From: Emmonsiellopsis sp. PD_33
Lineage: Eukaryota; Ascomycota; Eurotiomycetes; Onygenales; Ajellomycetaceae
DNA length: 64,000 nt
Assembly: GCA_032988165.1 (NCBI GenBank)
Contig: JANTQF010000040.1
Location: 1-64,000, forward strand
Direction: 5' to 3'
The translations under genes and the position numbers were made by a program. Of this stretch, positions 12,882-25,625 are shown in pieces. Every line of letters starts with the position of its first letter. Position 1 is the first letter of the stretch. Below the pieces are notes generated by a model that was given only the letters and a program-made list of their open reading frames with translations, ran no database searches and had not been told where the DNA came from.

Positions 12882-15197
12882 ATGGCCACCATCAACCCCG
12901 TTCTCGTCACCAAAAGGCTAAACGTCCTCGTCTACTCCGGTGCGCAAACTTATTCTGACTGGAAAAATAATACTCTGACCCCGTCTTCTTCAGGAAATGG
13001 AACGACGGTGGAATCCGTCCGCCACTGTCTCTACACCCTGCGCCGGCTCCTGGCTGCCAATTACGCGGTGATTCCCGTTACGGGGGAGATGATTATCAAC
13101 GAGCCTTGGACTGCCTCATGCGCTCTGTTGGTCATGCCGGGTGGCGCGGACCTGCCCTACTGTAGGACTCTGAACGGGGAGGGCAATAGGAGGATCAGCC
13201 AGTTCGTCCAGCGGGGCGGGGCATATTTGGGCCTTTGCGCGGGCGGGTACTATGGCAGCAAAAAGTGTGAGTTTGAGGTTGGAAATAAAAAGCTCGAAGT
13301 CATTGGCGATAGGGAGCTTGGCTTCTTCCCTGGGACGTGTCGAGGATGCGCTTTTCCCGGGTTTGTCTATGACAGCGAAGCCGGTGCAAGAGCTGCGGAG
13401 CTACAGGTCTCGAAATCGGCACTTCCCGTCGGCTCAGTGCCGGATGTCTTCAGATCCTATCACAACGGCGGCGGTGTATTTGTCGATGCGTCCAAATACG
13501 CCGAAAAGGGCGTCGAGGTTCTCGCGAGCTACACAGAAGAGCTGAACGTGGATTCAGGAGAGGGTGCCGCCGCAGTAGTCTACTGTCCTGTTGGCGATGG
13601 GGCTGCAATTCTAACAGGGCCACATCCAGAGTTTGTATTCCCCGGCAGAGCGGTTGATAGCTGCCTACTGACAAACCCCAGATTTGCAGCCTCCAATCTT
13701 GACAGAAACGGAAATGGGCCAGATTATCCCGGGGTTGTGGACGCGTTGGCTGCGGATGATAAATTGAGGGTGAATTTCTTAAAGGCCTGTTTGACAAAAC
13801 TTGGTCTGCAGGTTAATCAAGAGACTTCAACGGTACCGTCACTATCTCGGGTTCATATTTCGTCCCTCGACTCTGAGAGAGCGCGAGGCTTGAAGTCTGC
13901 CCTTCAAGAGATCATTAAAGTGGTCGACGGGCAAGAGTATATCAAAGATGATGTTGACACATTCCATCTAGAGGAACCTTCCTCCATGGGGATGAAAGAT
14001 CTCGCCGAAGCGCTACCCGAGTCTGCTGAAGAGAAAACTGACCAGGAGGGTGATGCTGACAGAATTGTCGATTATAATACGATTGTCAAACAACTTGTCC
14101 TCCACGAAGATTATCCTTCATCTAAAGCAACGCCGTACTTCAACCACCACGCATTCTACGGCAATCTTAGAGAATATCGTTCACAATCAAAGGAAAATGT
14201 GCATGAATTCGGCTCCAACATTTTGTACGGAGAAGTTGTCACTAGTACCAACACCCTCCTAGAGAAGTATGCATGGGCAGTCCTCTTCCTTTTCTATACA
14301 TCTCATACTTACATGGCCACAGGAACACCCAATTGCTTCGAAGGCTCCCACATGGATTTACAGCCACTGCCACAGTTCAAGTAGCAGGCAGAGGGCGAGG
14401 ATCTAATGTATGGGTATCACCTCCCGGCCAGCTAATGTTTTCCACCTGTATACGCCACTCAGTCGAAAACATGACCCGTGCGCCTGTGGTATTCATTCAA
14501 TATCTCGCTGCCATTGCAGTCGCTCAGGGCGTCAAAGGCTACGACAAGGGATACGAGAATATGCCGGTCAAACTTAAATGGCCTAATGATATTTGTAGCC
14601 CACCCTAACATTTCCTACCTCCCCCTTTCCTCCCCACATGCCATATCCGTGCTAACCACAGCATAAAAAAAAACATCAGACGCCCTAGACCCCACCCAAC
14701 TCAACAAAAAATCCTACACAAAAATCTGCGGCATCCTCGTGAACGCCCACTACTCCGCAAAAGAATACATCGCCGTCGTCGGCATCGGCATCAACGCCAT
14801 GAACCCGTCCCCAACCACCTCCCTCAACGCCCTCCTCCCCACCATCTTCCCTAACAGCAACAACAACGGTAAACAACCCCAACCCATCTCCCTCGAAAAA
14901 CTCCTCGCCCGCATCCTCACCACTTTCGAAGAGCTGTACGCCCGCTTCCTGCGCACGGGCTTCGATGAGAAATTTCTAGATATGTATTATGCCGACTGGC
15001 TGCATATGGATCAGATTGTGACGCTGGAGGCGGAAGGGGGGGTTAGGGCGCGGATCAAGGGGATCACGGGGGATTATGGGCTGCTTGTGGCGGAGGAGTT
15101 GGGGTGGGAGGATAGGCCGACGGGGAGGAGGTGGGAGTTGCAGAGTGATAGTAATAGTTTTGATTTTTTTAGGGGGTTGGTCAAGAGGAAGGTTTAG
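12882..15197 (+). CDS. BPL1: Biotin protein ligase (holocarboxylase synthetase)
   Basis: Four exons: 12882-12939, 12994-14266, 14323-14594, 14680-15197, about 706 residues. It attaches biotin to carboxylases (acetyl-CoA and pyruvate carboxylase) by way of biotinyl-AMP. The N-terminal half is the eukaryotic glutamine-amidotransferase-like domain (LVMPGGADLPY, YLGLCAGGYYGS). The catalytic domain starts at TSTNTLLEK and has the GRGRGSNVW biotinyl-AMP loop near residues 466-474 and KLKWPNDI near residue 530. The C-terminal cap follows. Intron 1 is only 54 nt and in frame, so it could be mistaken for coding, but family conservation (VYSG then NGTTVES) requires its removal. For intron 3 the acceptor at 14679 is needed, because the nearer CAG would put a stop in frame at once. 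Confidence 0.95.
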
Positions 15198-16209
15198 GAG
15201 GTTGGGTTGCGCTGGGGTGGGGGGGGATTCTACTTCTTTTGAGGAATATATTTGCCAATTGCTACCATGCTCATTGATACCTTATCTATCTCTGTATAAA
15301 TATAGTAAGTAGGGCGGACTAGAAAGGGACAGAAATAGTTCCGCTGACAGATACTTTCTTGTTTTTTTCAGTCCTTGGTGTTTTATTGTTTTATTCCCCA
15401 TTCAATTGACATTGTTTCTAAGTTTGAAAGAGAACCAAGCTAAACATGACATAACAAAACAAGGAAGAAAAGAAAAGAAAAGAAAAATCATCAATATCAT
15501 CAGAAACTAGAGAATTAAACCTTGCTCAAAATATATCAAAAAAAAAAATAAAAACAAAGGTCTCTCTCTCCCCCCTTTACCCGCTTCTATAATACCCCCA
15601 TCGCCCGATTCCATCCGGACCACCCGTCCATGCTACCCAGCTAGCGGAATCCATTTCATTATGCTCGTTAGGGTACGTGAGCGTTTCGTTTCACGGATTG
15701 GAAAAGGGCCTTGGAGTTGGGGGTAGATAGATAGGATAATAGCATCGACTGGCTGGTTCATTGGTGCGGAGGACGGGCGGGGAAAGCGGCGACGGCAGGG
15801 AGGGGTAACGTTCTATCTCTCCGTCTGTGGCGTATATATACATGAATGTTTTGTAGAGATTTGTTGGGATAGGTGGTGTTTGTATAGGAAAGGGATGGGT
15901 TTATGTGCTCTCTGCGTTCGGGGGGGGGGGGGGATAGATAGGGGTTACTATGGGTGGATAGGAGATGGGGAACCTGGTTTCGCATAAGTGATGATTCAAG
16001 TTAGCAATGGGTGAATCTGATGATTAGTTCGTGTTTCCCGCGTATGTACCGTTTCGTTTTTTCTAGATCTATGGAATTGCTAGATCGGGTTTTCGTAGAT
16101 TCTGATTGAAAATGGATAAAATGATCCTTTATATAACCACCACACACACACACGCCAAGGGGATATCACCCTCTGAATATGATCCCATACTCTATGTAGT
16201 AATATAATA
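15198..16209. other. convergent intergenic region
   Basis: Spacer between the 3' ends of the biotin ligase and TANGO2 genes. It contains a short GAAAA-type tandem near 15470-15485, a ~14-G tract near 15919-15932 and a (CA) run near 16141-16154. No gene seen. Confidence 0.5.
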
Positions 16210-17291
16210 TTACTCTTCGACAAAAAACTCAAACGTCCTATCCCCCTTTCCCAACGGAATCTCCTCCGCCCGATGATTATACAGCGTGCGCTCAAAATAC
16301 TTCACCCGTCCAGACTCATGGACAAGCACCACGGTCTGCGTCTGCGTCCCATATAGTCCGCGCATATACGCATGATGGTCCTCCGGCCGATTCGCCACCA
16401 CCTCCACCTTCTCGTGTATCTTCGACGTACAGACCTCGTCAACCTGCCTCTTAATCTCCTTGTCATCCCCAATCACGGGGACGAAGATACTCTCCCGTAA
16501 TAGATTAATATACGTCTCCAGCCCGCCCTCTGCACCCACTTCGTCCAATCTCGGCAGAGTATCGATACTCAACAGCTTCAAAAATCGCTGGACAAGCTCA
16601 TCCTCCGTCTCGCCCATCTTGACGCTCTCCTCAATCGCCTCCTTCATCAACCGCTCACCGTCATTAATCTTCTTCCACGATCGATCTCCAAACGCCGTAT
16701 TACTCAACCCAACCGTCTCCCCCTTTTCCTTCGCAATCCACTCTATCCCCTCTTTCGCCGCAACCCGATTCGACACGACGGCCAGTGGGCCCCTCACACT
16801 CCCGCACGCAAGACTAAACCCTCCGGCCTGCTGTGCATCGCCGCCGGCCACCAGGTCCTCAACGTAATCCTCAGTCGTCGTCTTGCTATCAGGCGGCAAC
16901 TCGAGGAACGAATTTACAATGGACCCACGACTGCGCACGCCGACGGCCTGGCTGGAACTTTGCTCGCGGTAGTTGGTTAGCACAGCGATGCGGCCTTGTT
17001 TTGTGACGCCGAGCCAGGTGCCGTGCTCTGCACGGGCGAGGTCACGGGAAGCTAGGATGTGAGATTTTGAGTCTGGCCACCAATTTGCTGAGGCGGTTGG
17101 GCGGTGGAGGAATTCCTGGGGGTTTTGTTAGATGGAGGGTCTTGGTTATTACAGAAAGGGGGGAGGGATGGTTTGGGGGTAGGTAGATGATTGAAATGTT
17201 CTCCGGAAGAGTATTTTATACATACATCTCGGTTATCGATTAAGATTAGGGGATAGGAGGGGTGGGCAGTGGAAATTAGAGCTATACACAT
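16210..17291 (-). CDS. TANGO2 / NRDE-family protein
   Basis: Two exons: 17291-17226 (22 codons) and 17115-16210, 323 residues. The protein opens with MCIALISTAHP and has the family-defining N-R-D-E at residues 20-23, formed exactly across the phase-0 splice junction. The middle retains the NWWPDS and GTWLGVTKQGRIAVLTNYRE blocks. The family is linked to secretory-pathway and mitochondrial or haem/lipid homeostasis in animals. Its biochemical role in fungi is unsettled. No signal peptide or membrane helix. Length is normal for the family. Confidence 0.92.
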
Positions 17292-18249
17292 CGCTGCGGG
17301 GGAGGATATTGCTTGGTTGGGGTATTTGACGGGGGGTGTTCCTCTGCAACGAGTGTCTGTATGGAAGGTAATATATATAGGGTTCTTCCCAGATAGAAAA
17401 TTTATCCGTACGCTTCGAAACCGAATCAGAGATAAATCGAAAATGTCCTGTTCATGCACAGTGCGTATGCGTTACGTTGGCTTGGGCTGCGGGGGTAGGC
17501 TGACAGCCACCTATTTATACAACAGTTCCCCACGTAACTACGCAAGGCAATCCCCAGGCCCACGAGAATTGAAGCAGGGGCAATCAAATCAGGTGGTCTT
17601 CGCAAAACAAAAGAGAGATCTTGTGGTGGAACACGTTGTCGTTCGGGACGCGGAATGCGGGCTGGGAACGAATTACTCGTTCCGATAGGAGTGGGAGATG
17701 CACCAGTGGCGTGTGCGAAGCTTGGCTGCTTGGGCCGGTCTCTGGCTGTGCGAGAAATATCCGGCTGGAGGGGGCGAATGTTCAGTTGATAGTAACGTGG
17801 GAGTAGGAGGATATCTAGTCTCCAGGTGATGGTGGTTTGACACGATGTGGATGGGCCAAGCAGAATGTTGATGTTGATGTGGTTGATATTCGGTTGGGGG
17901 TGGTGACATCAGCGGTTTCCCTGGGGCAGACCAACTTTATATTTAGTGGTGAATCACGGCTCCGGGAAGATCCACCGAGTTTACTTCAATACGGCACATA
18001 AATTCGATATAATTTTCTGTGATAGGGCGCCGGGGCTGAGAGATATATATATTGTTTTCTGATTTCACAAAACAAACGAGCGGCAGTTAAAACCTCAACC
18101 AACAAATGGATTCCAGGTTCATCATTTCTTCCCCACGAATGACCCGCCTGCTGGGTACTACCGCTTACTATTGCCATACGGATAGTAGTCTATAATTCTA
18201 TATCACAACATCAGACCTTCTAACTCGTCCTGGTCCATTGGGATGTCTT
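17292..18249. other. intergenic, promoter side of the TANGO2 gene
   Basis: About 960 bp. Open frames here have no domain or codon signature of a gene. Contains the TANGO2 promoter and the 3' flank of the MFS transporter gene. Confidence 0.5.
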
Positions 18250-20260
18250 CTAGTGAGCAAACCGAAAATCAAGCCTACAAGCAAACAGAAGTTAGAGAAA
18301 TGTTTGAAATTAATGTATTGCACGAAAAAAAAAAAGGTCTCACCTCTTATTCCCTTCGTCCTTCGTTGTCGTGAGATAATGTTCCTTCTCCTGCTCGGTC
18401 ATGGCGTTCCAAATAAGTTCCCGAGTCCTACCAAGTAAGGAGTAAAAGCCAGTTAGCTACCTTATTACTTAACACCGTGCATTGAAGCATTCGGCCTTGA
18501 CTGAAAGTGTATTTAAAATAACTCACTTGTTGCGATGCATGTAGTACCATTTGGCACCGATAAAGACGAGAATATTGTAGCAAACAATGGCAAGAAGCAC
18601 CTTATTTCCCGTTCGATAAAAAGGCTTATCCTCTTCCCGATATATCTGGATTGGTGTTAGCAAGAGATACCTTCCGGAAAACAAGCCAAAGACAGTGGAG
18701 CGGGATGAGTATAAACCTACATTTGACGAAATGATGTTGCTCGCTTGAACACACATGTTATACATCGCAGAGGCAATAGTCCGTGTTCTAACAGAACCTG
18801 CATTTCGCGAAGTAATAGCGACGATGACGGGATGGATATATGGCGCCCCGATCAACAGGACGCTGATTACCCATCTCGCCCAAGCAGTGTTCTCTTCTCG
18901 GATCAATATAAGGGCAACAATTAGGGGAAGCATCCACAGCTGGCCTATCACTCCTAGGAGAAACCGTTGGTTGATTTTCTCTGATATCCAGGCGAAGAAA
19001 AGACAACTGAGGATAAACAAGACGTAGGCCGGTATTGTCAAAAGATTTGTTTCCAATACCCCGAATCCGAGCGAACGAAGCTGTAGGGTTATATAGGCAT
19101 TTGCGGGGTGGTTAGGGATGAGCCAGGATAAGCCGAGAAGATAGATGGGCCACATGTCGTAGTCCCAGAAGGAGGCGAGCAGTCGTTTGAACGACACGGC
19201 CTGGCGATTATGCATATCACCCTTACTCGGGTCATCGCGAAGAACCCTGTTAACCATGATTTTCTCTTCGCGCTCATCGAACCACCCGTCTTTGCCTCGC
19301 AAAGGGCTTGCAGTCTGGGTAGGCGACGGCGGTAGATAGAAGAATGCGAAGATGCCTATTAGCCCGGTCAGGGTGCCCTCAAGAGCAAAGAGCCAGCGCC
19401 AACCACCCATGCCCCGATGGCCTCGTAGACGCAGGATCCCGTAGGCGAGAAATGCAGATATAACGCTTGTACTTTGGTAGGCGGTCCAGAAATAACTCAG
19501 ACGTCGCGGCAATTCGTTCGACTTGTAGAAATAGCTGAGATATAAGACGTTGTCGGGAATAAATCCTCCCTCAAAAATACCCAGGAGTGCTCTACAGGCG
19601 AAATAGGATTTCCGCCCTGTGAGAAACGCTTGGAAAGAAGCAATTAAGCTCCAGGAAACCATCTGAATGGGGATCCACTTGTCGGGGCCTATTTTCTTCG
19701 AGATTAGCTGCGAGGGTAGCTCTGCGAAGAGAAATACCAGGTAGAATATCGTCTGTCCAGTGTTGTAGTCATTCGTATTCATTCCAAGGTCATCAAGCAT
19801 ATTGTCCGATAGGGCCTGGGTGACATTTCCCCGGTCAAGTTGCAAGGCGAAGAACATTAGGCAAACGAATGAGCATATTCGTAGATCCAACTAAGACATA
19901 TATACCCTGAATTAGAGTCCGATATTTCAAATAGAGAATCATACCGTTATCCTCATCTTGGGTTTTTGAGCATGAACTGGATATAGTTACCTTGCGAACC
20001 AATCGTTTCTCTTCTTTCTCATCCCACTCGAAATAAGGATCCCATCGATGGATGCCCTCATACTCGTCTATGGGTTTGTAAAACCTCACATCATCGACGG
20101 TCGCATACGCGGTAGATGGTCCTTGAATCGCGTTCCTGAATTTGTTGGACTCGATAGGCAGGACGGTTGATTCCCCAACCCCGTGCTTGTCGGCGTCTGA
20201 GAAACTAGTTGTTGAAGAAGTGTTCTTTACGGGAGTTGGGGCCCCCGAAGAAAAAGCCAT
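18250..20260 (-). CDS. MFS transporter, anion:cation symporter (Dal5/Tna1-like) family
   Basis: Five exons: 20260-19991, 19890-18721, 18645-18527, 18427-18344, 18274-18250, about 555 residues. A 90-residue hydrophilic N-terminus is followed by about 12 hydrophobic segments. Typical ACS features are visible: LDRGNVTQAL after helix 1, ARALLGIFEGGFIPDNVLY, and the end motif IYREEDKPFYRTGN. The 75-nt intron 18720-18646 is in frame and could be read through, but removing it restores SSNIYREEDKP. The last coding exon is only 25 nt and supplies the conserved end LDFRFAH. Such proteins import organic acids or vitamins (allantoate, nicotinate, pantothenate, phthalate-like). The substrate cannot be told from sequence. 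Confidence 0.92.
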
Positions 20261-21059
20261 TGGATGGAGCGTTGGAAGGATAACCAGTAGGAGAGGGTAA
20301 AATGCTTCGCAAATCAATCAATCCAAAGGGCCACGAAGGGAGGATTCAGAAAGACACCACGAGGGTTATGGCAAGCGGCCATAGATTTGCGCTGTCAACA
20401 TCTTGTATATAGAGCATCTGGAGAAGTATTTAAAGAACAGAGGAACTCCATATGTGCATGCCATTCCAGAGCACCATTGCGCCATACTGTAACTGACCAT
20501 ATAGGTAGCTCTTCGACTGACAGATAATGGTCTCTCCTAAAGCTGGTGTTAATCCAGAACAGTTGACGGGGAAGCAAGGACAGTTCCCCGCCTATTAGCC
20601 GCATATCCAAAGGATGAACTCCCAGCTTTAAAACAGAAATGCGGCGCGATAGTCAAAAATTATATACTTAAATGGTATTTAGACTCCGAGGAGAAAAAAT
20701 ATTTGGGGGTCAAATAGAATAAATCGGCAGGGATGTTCATGTCGTGCTTGTAGTATTGATGTCGAAATAGTTGCTGCAAGATTGCATGATAATCACGACA
20801 TTTCGACTTCTACCCCTCAGTGAACCATCCATGAGATTTGAAATGCAATATAATAAATTGTACTGACAAAAATGTGGAAGTCCAGTTGTAATTGGAATTG
20901 CCCAAATACAATCGCCATCTGTGTTATCTGTCGAAAGTATTTAATAATGTCAGTTTGCCCCCGGAGCGGAAAAGAAAAAGGATCCTCTGTTGTTGAATCT
21001 TGGCATGAGATTGTCCTCACCCTTTCTCGAATGATGATACGACATAGCCACTTAAGGTC
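20261..21059. other. intergenic, start of accessory region
   Basis: AT-rich, no gene recognised. Includes the promoter of the MFS transporter gene. Confidence 0.4.
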
Positions 21060-21440
21060 TTAATTCGCTGTAAATAATTCTGAGATGAAGGGAAATGACA
21101 TGGCTTCGAATAGATCGGATAAAGAATGGTATCCCGCCACAGGAGAATCAGGCTGGCGAGGGCGCAATGTTATATAGCCAATGTCCCAGGTGTTACGCTG
21201 TAGTTCAATTCCACAGCATCGTCTAATCAGGTCCATCCTTAGGGCCAGAGAGGGTACAACAATGATCGTCGTCTTTGCTATAGGAAACATTGCTGGTAAC
21301 AAGAAGATTGTTGTCTTTCCAGCCACTGGGGGAGATACGATATTGACAGTTTCATTGCCGTTGAGAGTATCAAGAACTGCATGGCATAGGCAACAAACTC
21401 TGAGTGGGATCCTGAGCACACAGAAAGCTTGCTTTGCGTG
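21060..21440 (-). pseudogene. RecQ-like helicase fragment (relic)
   Basis: A minus-strand frame reads, in order, VNIVSPPVAGKTTIFLLPA, then TTIIVVPSLALRMDL, then RRCCGIE and RPRQPDS. This matches the start of the fungal RecQ-like DEAD/DEAH helicases found near telomeres and in transposons, where the Walker A region usually reads PTGGGKS and is followed by a VVPLVALRQDL-type motif. The rest of the helicase is missing and Walker A is degraded. I read it as a decayed fragment. Confidence 0.5.
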
Positions 21441-21653
21441 ATTAGATATGAGGTTTTCATCACTAAGTATGAGTGCTGGTTGCCTCCTAGGGAAACGAAG
21501 GGATGAAAACACGGAGGAACAGCAACGGCGAAAAGAAACCAAAAGGGGAAAAGCTGGCACAAAAGCTCACAGGTGATACAGTGGTTGATGTTTGAAAAGA
21601 AACACGGAATGAGCTTAAATTGCAGCGGCGGGAAAGAGGAGTCAAGGCCAGCA

Positions 21654-24044
21654 TCAGTTCAGCGGCATCAGTCCGTCCACGTAGGTTTGATCCCCATCTT
21701 CGGGAACTGTGACGTTTGGAACACGATCAAGTAATCCCCGAAGCAGACCGTCAATTCTTTCATCTAGAGTCGCTCCATAGCAATTGACCCGAGGATATAT
21801 TGTCTCATCAAGGCCCATTGCCACCACCACAAGTTGTTTGGACTTTTGCGGCCAGTGATAACGAGCGGTATCCATACTAGCAGCAGCAGTGTCTGGTTGC
21901 CCCCTAGCCCGCGCCCGGGAGCGGGTATGTCGAATCAGTGTCGGTGTCGCGATACCGACACTTTGGCCTCTATCATCCGCACTTCCTCTGAGGCACATCA
22001 CGATACCAAGGTAATTGGTACCCGGAAACAAATTTTTTTGGGCGTCGGCCAAAGCATCCGTCGCCAAATTCTCCAGTCCTGCAGTTAACTTGTCGTCCTT
22101 GCTATTTTTGACCTGAATAAGGCAGAAACTCAAGTCTTCGGCTCCAGGCACGCGAACTGGAATTAGGATATTGGCGCCAGGGAACCGGTCAGGGAGAAAT
22201 AACGCCGCCCCTCGGTTGAATGCGAGCCGAAGTGTCTCCTTTGTTGGTTTCTCGTTCAACTTGACAAAATGACTGAAGGAGACAGTTCCGGATTCCCACA
22301 GAACTTTCATCTCTGTATCTGTTCCCATCCGATCAGCGATATCACCTCGCACTGTTTTGCCAAATAAAGATCCCATAAATTTGTCCAGACGTATCAGCAT
22401 TGGAAGAAAATCATATTGAAAAGTAGATTGGGCTTTGTCGTATGCAAATAACAGCAGAAGAGCTGCCACCATCTCTCCCAAATCGCCAGGATCGATGCTG
22501 CCTTCAAGGCTTGAGGTGACAAGCTCTGCTACCACCCACCGCCTTATTTTAGACCTCAACATCTGCCCTGCTGCAGCATTTGCTAGTATCGGTTCACTTG
22601 GCTGGGTTGTTCGCATCAGATCTCCATTTGGGCTCATATACACAACAAAACGGAGGTGTTTAGAAACCATTTCCTCCGCCAACGACAGCCTGATGACGTC
22701 GAAATTGATCCGATACGAAAGGAGAGCAAGTAGACATGCAGTTCCCTGTCCACCTAATTTCTGTCTTCCCAACTTCGCAACTTCCCTGGTTTCCACCCCA
22801 GCTTGGACTTTTCGACCCCAGAGTGGGCGACCAAATCCCCAAGTCCTATCAATCGCTTTGTTAGATCCATCAAATAATTCGCAACTTTTATTTGCAAAAA
22901 GATCCATGGTTTGAATGTTATATATCGGCGAGAATAGTGGCCATGACCCCGACCTAGGTTCAGGTGGTGCGAAATTTGCAATTTTTGGCGTGGTATCCAG
23001 AACAAGGGCGAAAAATTCACCCCGGAAAATGGGTAAGTCAGGATTGTCCACATTCCGGATTGTTTCTCTAAAACACCTCTCGAGAGCATCTCTCAATGAC
23101 CGAAACCTTCGGGACTCGTTACCGTCAAGAAGTTCGCGTGCTTCATCAATACATATGACTGCCTCTGGGGTTATCTCCTGTGTCGTCCTAGGAGGACTGT
23201 CAGGGTTATGACCGTTGTCCTTCAGAGTTTTAAGCCATTCTGAAAGCGATTTTGTGGATTCCTGGCAGTATTTGTTGAGGGACTCCTCAAACTTTGGATT
23301 CGCTCTTCTCGCAAACAGTTGACGAAAAGGAATATCTGCCTTGTCAAGGAGACGAACGGCGTGTGAAAACGAATCCTGGTATGGCTTATACTTCTTCCGA
23401 ACTTGCAAGTTATAGAAACCTGCGGAACTGATGCCGACCCTTTTGCAGATTTCAACATGCATTAACGAGATAATAATGTAGGATTCCCAGAACCTAGCAA
23501 GTCTCTTCATACTTTCAGTGTAAGAGGGGATTTGATCGGCGATAACCGACCGAGGTGGATAGTCCGAGGATTTTCTATCTGCCAAGCTTGAGTAAACAAC
23601 ATACATTCCGTGATGCACCGCAAGCTGTTGAACGGAAAAGCTTTTGCCGATGCCTGATGGTCCAACAATCGTAGTGTATGGTGGCTTGTAGTCTCCAAAT
23701 AGGCAGCGGTTGTAGTATTCCATTGTTTTATCAAAGACCTCCTGGCTTGGTCGTTGCCCATTTGAGTTTACCTCTTCTTTGCTGTAGAAAGCAATAATGG
23801 TTGGGTCAGGGGAAGGGGGAGCTGGTGGCTTCAATGACCCCTCTAGTGTCTTCAAAGTGGATTGGGTCCAGGATAGCAAATCGGCATCATCATACTCTTC
23901 AAAGGGAGCAGTTCCTAAATTCCAAACAAGTTAATATGCGTTGGTCCAATCAATTTGTGGGTGGATGGCCTTGCCTACTAACTCACGTTTTTTGCTTGAT
24001 GTGAGGTCTAGAGACGGCCCTCCAGGTCTCTTTTCACCTGTCAT
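21654..24044 (-). CDS. P-loop NTPase with nuclease-like C-terminus (Crinkler-type architecture)
   Basis: Two exons: 24044-23987 and 23914-21654, about 772 residues. A short charged N-terminus (MTGEKRPGGPS) is followed by a STAND/AAA-like P-loop NTPase: GPSGIGKS at about residues 104-111 and Walker B AVICIDEAREL at about 271-281. A helical middle follows, then ILIPVRVPGAEDLSFCLIQVKNSKDD at about 602-627, which resembles the D...(E/Q)xK core of a restriction-endonuclease-like fold. NTPase plus REase-like domain is the architecture described for Crinkler/CR effectors of oomycetes and fungi. Members may act against other cells or within conflict systems, but nothing is established for this one. 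No signal peptide. An adjacent truncated paralogue shares its promoter, first exon and intron. The family call is an inference from domain order. Confidence 0.7.
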
Positions 24045-24260
24045 TATGCAAAGTCCTGATATAAAGATAACCCAAGGAAGATAATGTGGGAGAAAAATAA
24101 GTGATGAAAATCCTGTCTCAATAGTGCAAAGATGAGATGGAAAAGTTGGTGATTGATGAAGTTAATCACAAGAGTGACATGAGAAGCAAGATCTCCCAGG
24201 AATCCAAGTAGGTAACTAATAAGCAAGTTGAGACACAGTTCCAGGCCGAAAACTGCTTGG
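24042..24260 (-). repeat. tandem-duplicated promoter segment, copy 1
   Basis: The sequence upstream of the NTPase start codon is clearly similar, base for base with indels, to 25405-25625, which lies upstream of the truncated paralogue. Shared blocks include the start codon context and 'gtgggagaaaaataag'. The offset between the two start codons is 1,363 bp. Copy 2 is annotated separately. Confidence 0.8.
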
Positions 24261-24639
24261 TGAACTCTTCATCAACCAGTAGGGCTTGTTTGGCTAATAG
24301 ATAAAATCCAGCAGTGTCTGCAGACTCCCTTTGAAAGGCTGTTCTGGGTATCTCAAAGAAGATCAAAGTGAACACATGTGAGATTCCAACTAGACCAAAA
24401 AGGATCAATCCTTAGAGGCCAGTGGTCTCTAAGTATGTTTTATAACACAGCATGTGTCTCAGAAGGGTCTTGACAGCAGTGACGAAATGCCGCCGCAAAC
24501 CTAAGTTAAACCATATGTCCCGCGCGGCTCCGCTCAGCGGCTATCCATAGCTTTGCATTTTCGTCATCATTACAATTTCGATTGAAGAATTCTACTACTT
24601 AGAAGTACCCAAAGTGGCCACTACTATTGTTTCACCATT
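24261..24639. other. spacer between duplicated gene copies
   Basis: Non-coding. The coding homology to the neighbouring NTPase gene ends near 24625, so this stretch is either new sequence or decayed beyond recognition. Confidence 0.4.
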
Positions 24640-25407
24640 TTATTGACCTTTTGGCTTGGTAGTTGCCCTTTTTAAGTTTACCGCCTCTTCGCCGTAGAAA
24701 GCTTTGATGGTTTTGGCAGATACCTCTCCATCGGGGGGTGAAAGAAGATCGGCCAACAGGCCAGCATACTTTTCCAAGTGATCGCGATCGCCAGGTAGTA
24801 AGTAATTGATCTCCTTGACCTTAATCCAGGTGAAAATGAGGTCATTTTCCTGGCTATCACTAAGTGGTACCGACTCCAAGACAAGTTTTGTCCAGCGGAT
24901 CTTATCCCCAGCCGCGCCGCAGACCGAATTACGTACTTGGGATTGTATCTCCCTAAGGTCGGTTCTTGCCACTTTGATCAGCCATGTTGAGAAGGGAAGG
25001 CTATCCAGCTCGAACCGTTGCTCAAGTTTATCGAGAAAATCTTGACTATTCCAGCCCCTAAGCTCGAAAAGGGCTTTCACAGTCTCGCATTGCCGCCATT
25101 CTGATTTCTCCTCTGGAACAATGTCGGAGAGACGCGGATGCTTGGCACGTTTGGGAGCAGGTGGCTGCGCCGAGCCCTCCGGTTGCTCCAAAGCGGCTTG
25201 GGACGAAGATGGCCCGGCGGCATCATCATCATCGTCCCCGAAATGAACAGCTCCTAAATATCAAATAAACAAGTTAACATACGTTTATCTAATCAATTTG
25301 GGGGCGGATGATCTCCTTTGGCTCTCTTCTAGTAGCTCACCATGTGCTTGCTTTTTGCGCGATGTCGGGTCTGGAGGTGAATCTCTGGATCTCTTTTCTC
25401 CTGTCAT
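24640..25407 (-). pseudogene. truncated paralogue of the NTPase/nuclease gene
   Basis: Two exons: 25407-25341 and 25253-24640, giving a 226-residue reading frame. It starts MTGEKRSRDSPPDPTSRKK, like the neighbouring full gene (MTGEKRPGGPSLDLTSSKK), with the intron at the matching place. Residues 60-195 (from KHPRLSDIVPEE to PDGEVSAK) have no counterpart in the full gene. The frame then rejoins it at TIKAFYGEEAVNLKRA and stops at 24642-24640, just before the part that encodes the P-loop. DNA similarity continues a few bases past the stop and then disappears. So this is an N-terminal stub. It could still be expressed as a short protein from an intact duplicated promoter, or be a plain pseudogene. 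Confidence 0.7.
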
Positions 25408-25625
25408 TCTGCAAGGTCCTGATGTAAAGAACGATCCGAGGGAGGTGAAGTGGGAGAAAAATAAGCAGTGAAAAAATAGCGTGAAGTCGGGATGGAAAAG
25501 TTGGTGGTTGAGGAAGCTGATCAGAAGGGTGACGCGAGAAGCAATATAGCTCAGCTCCTATCGAGAAATCTAGGTAGGTAATAAGCTGGTAGAGACACAC
25601 ATTTCCAAACCGAGTTCCCGCGGCA
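25405..25625 (-). repeat. tandem-duplicated promoter segment, copy 2
   Basis: Counterpart of 24042-24260, upstream of the truncated paralogue. The two copies differ by many substitutions, so the duplication is not recent. Confidence 0.8.
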
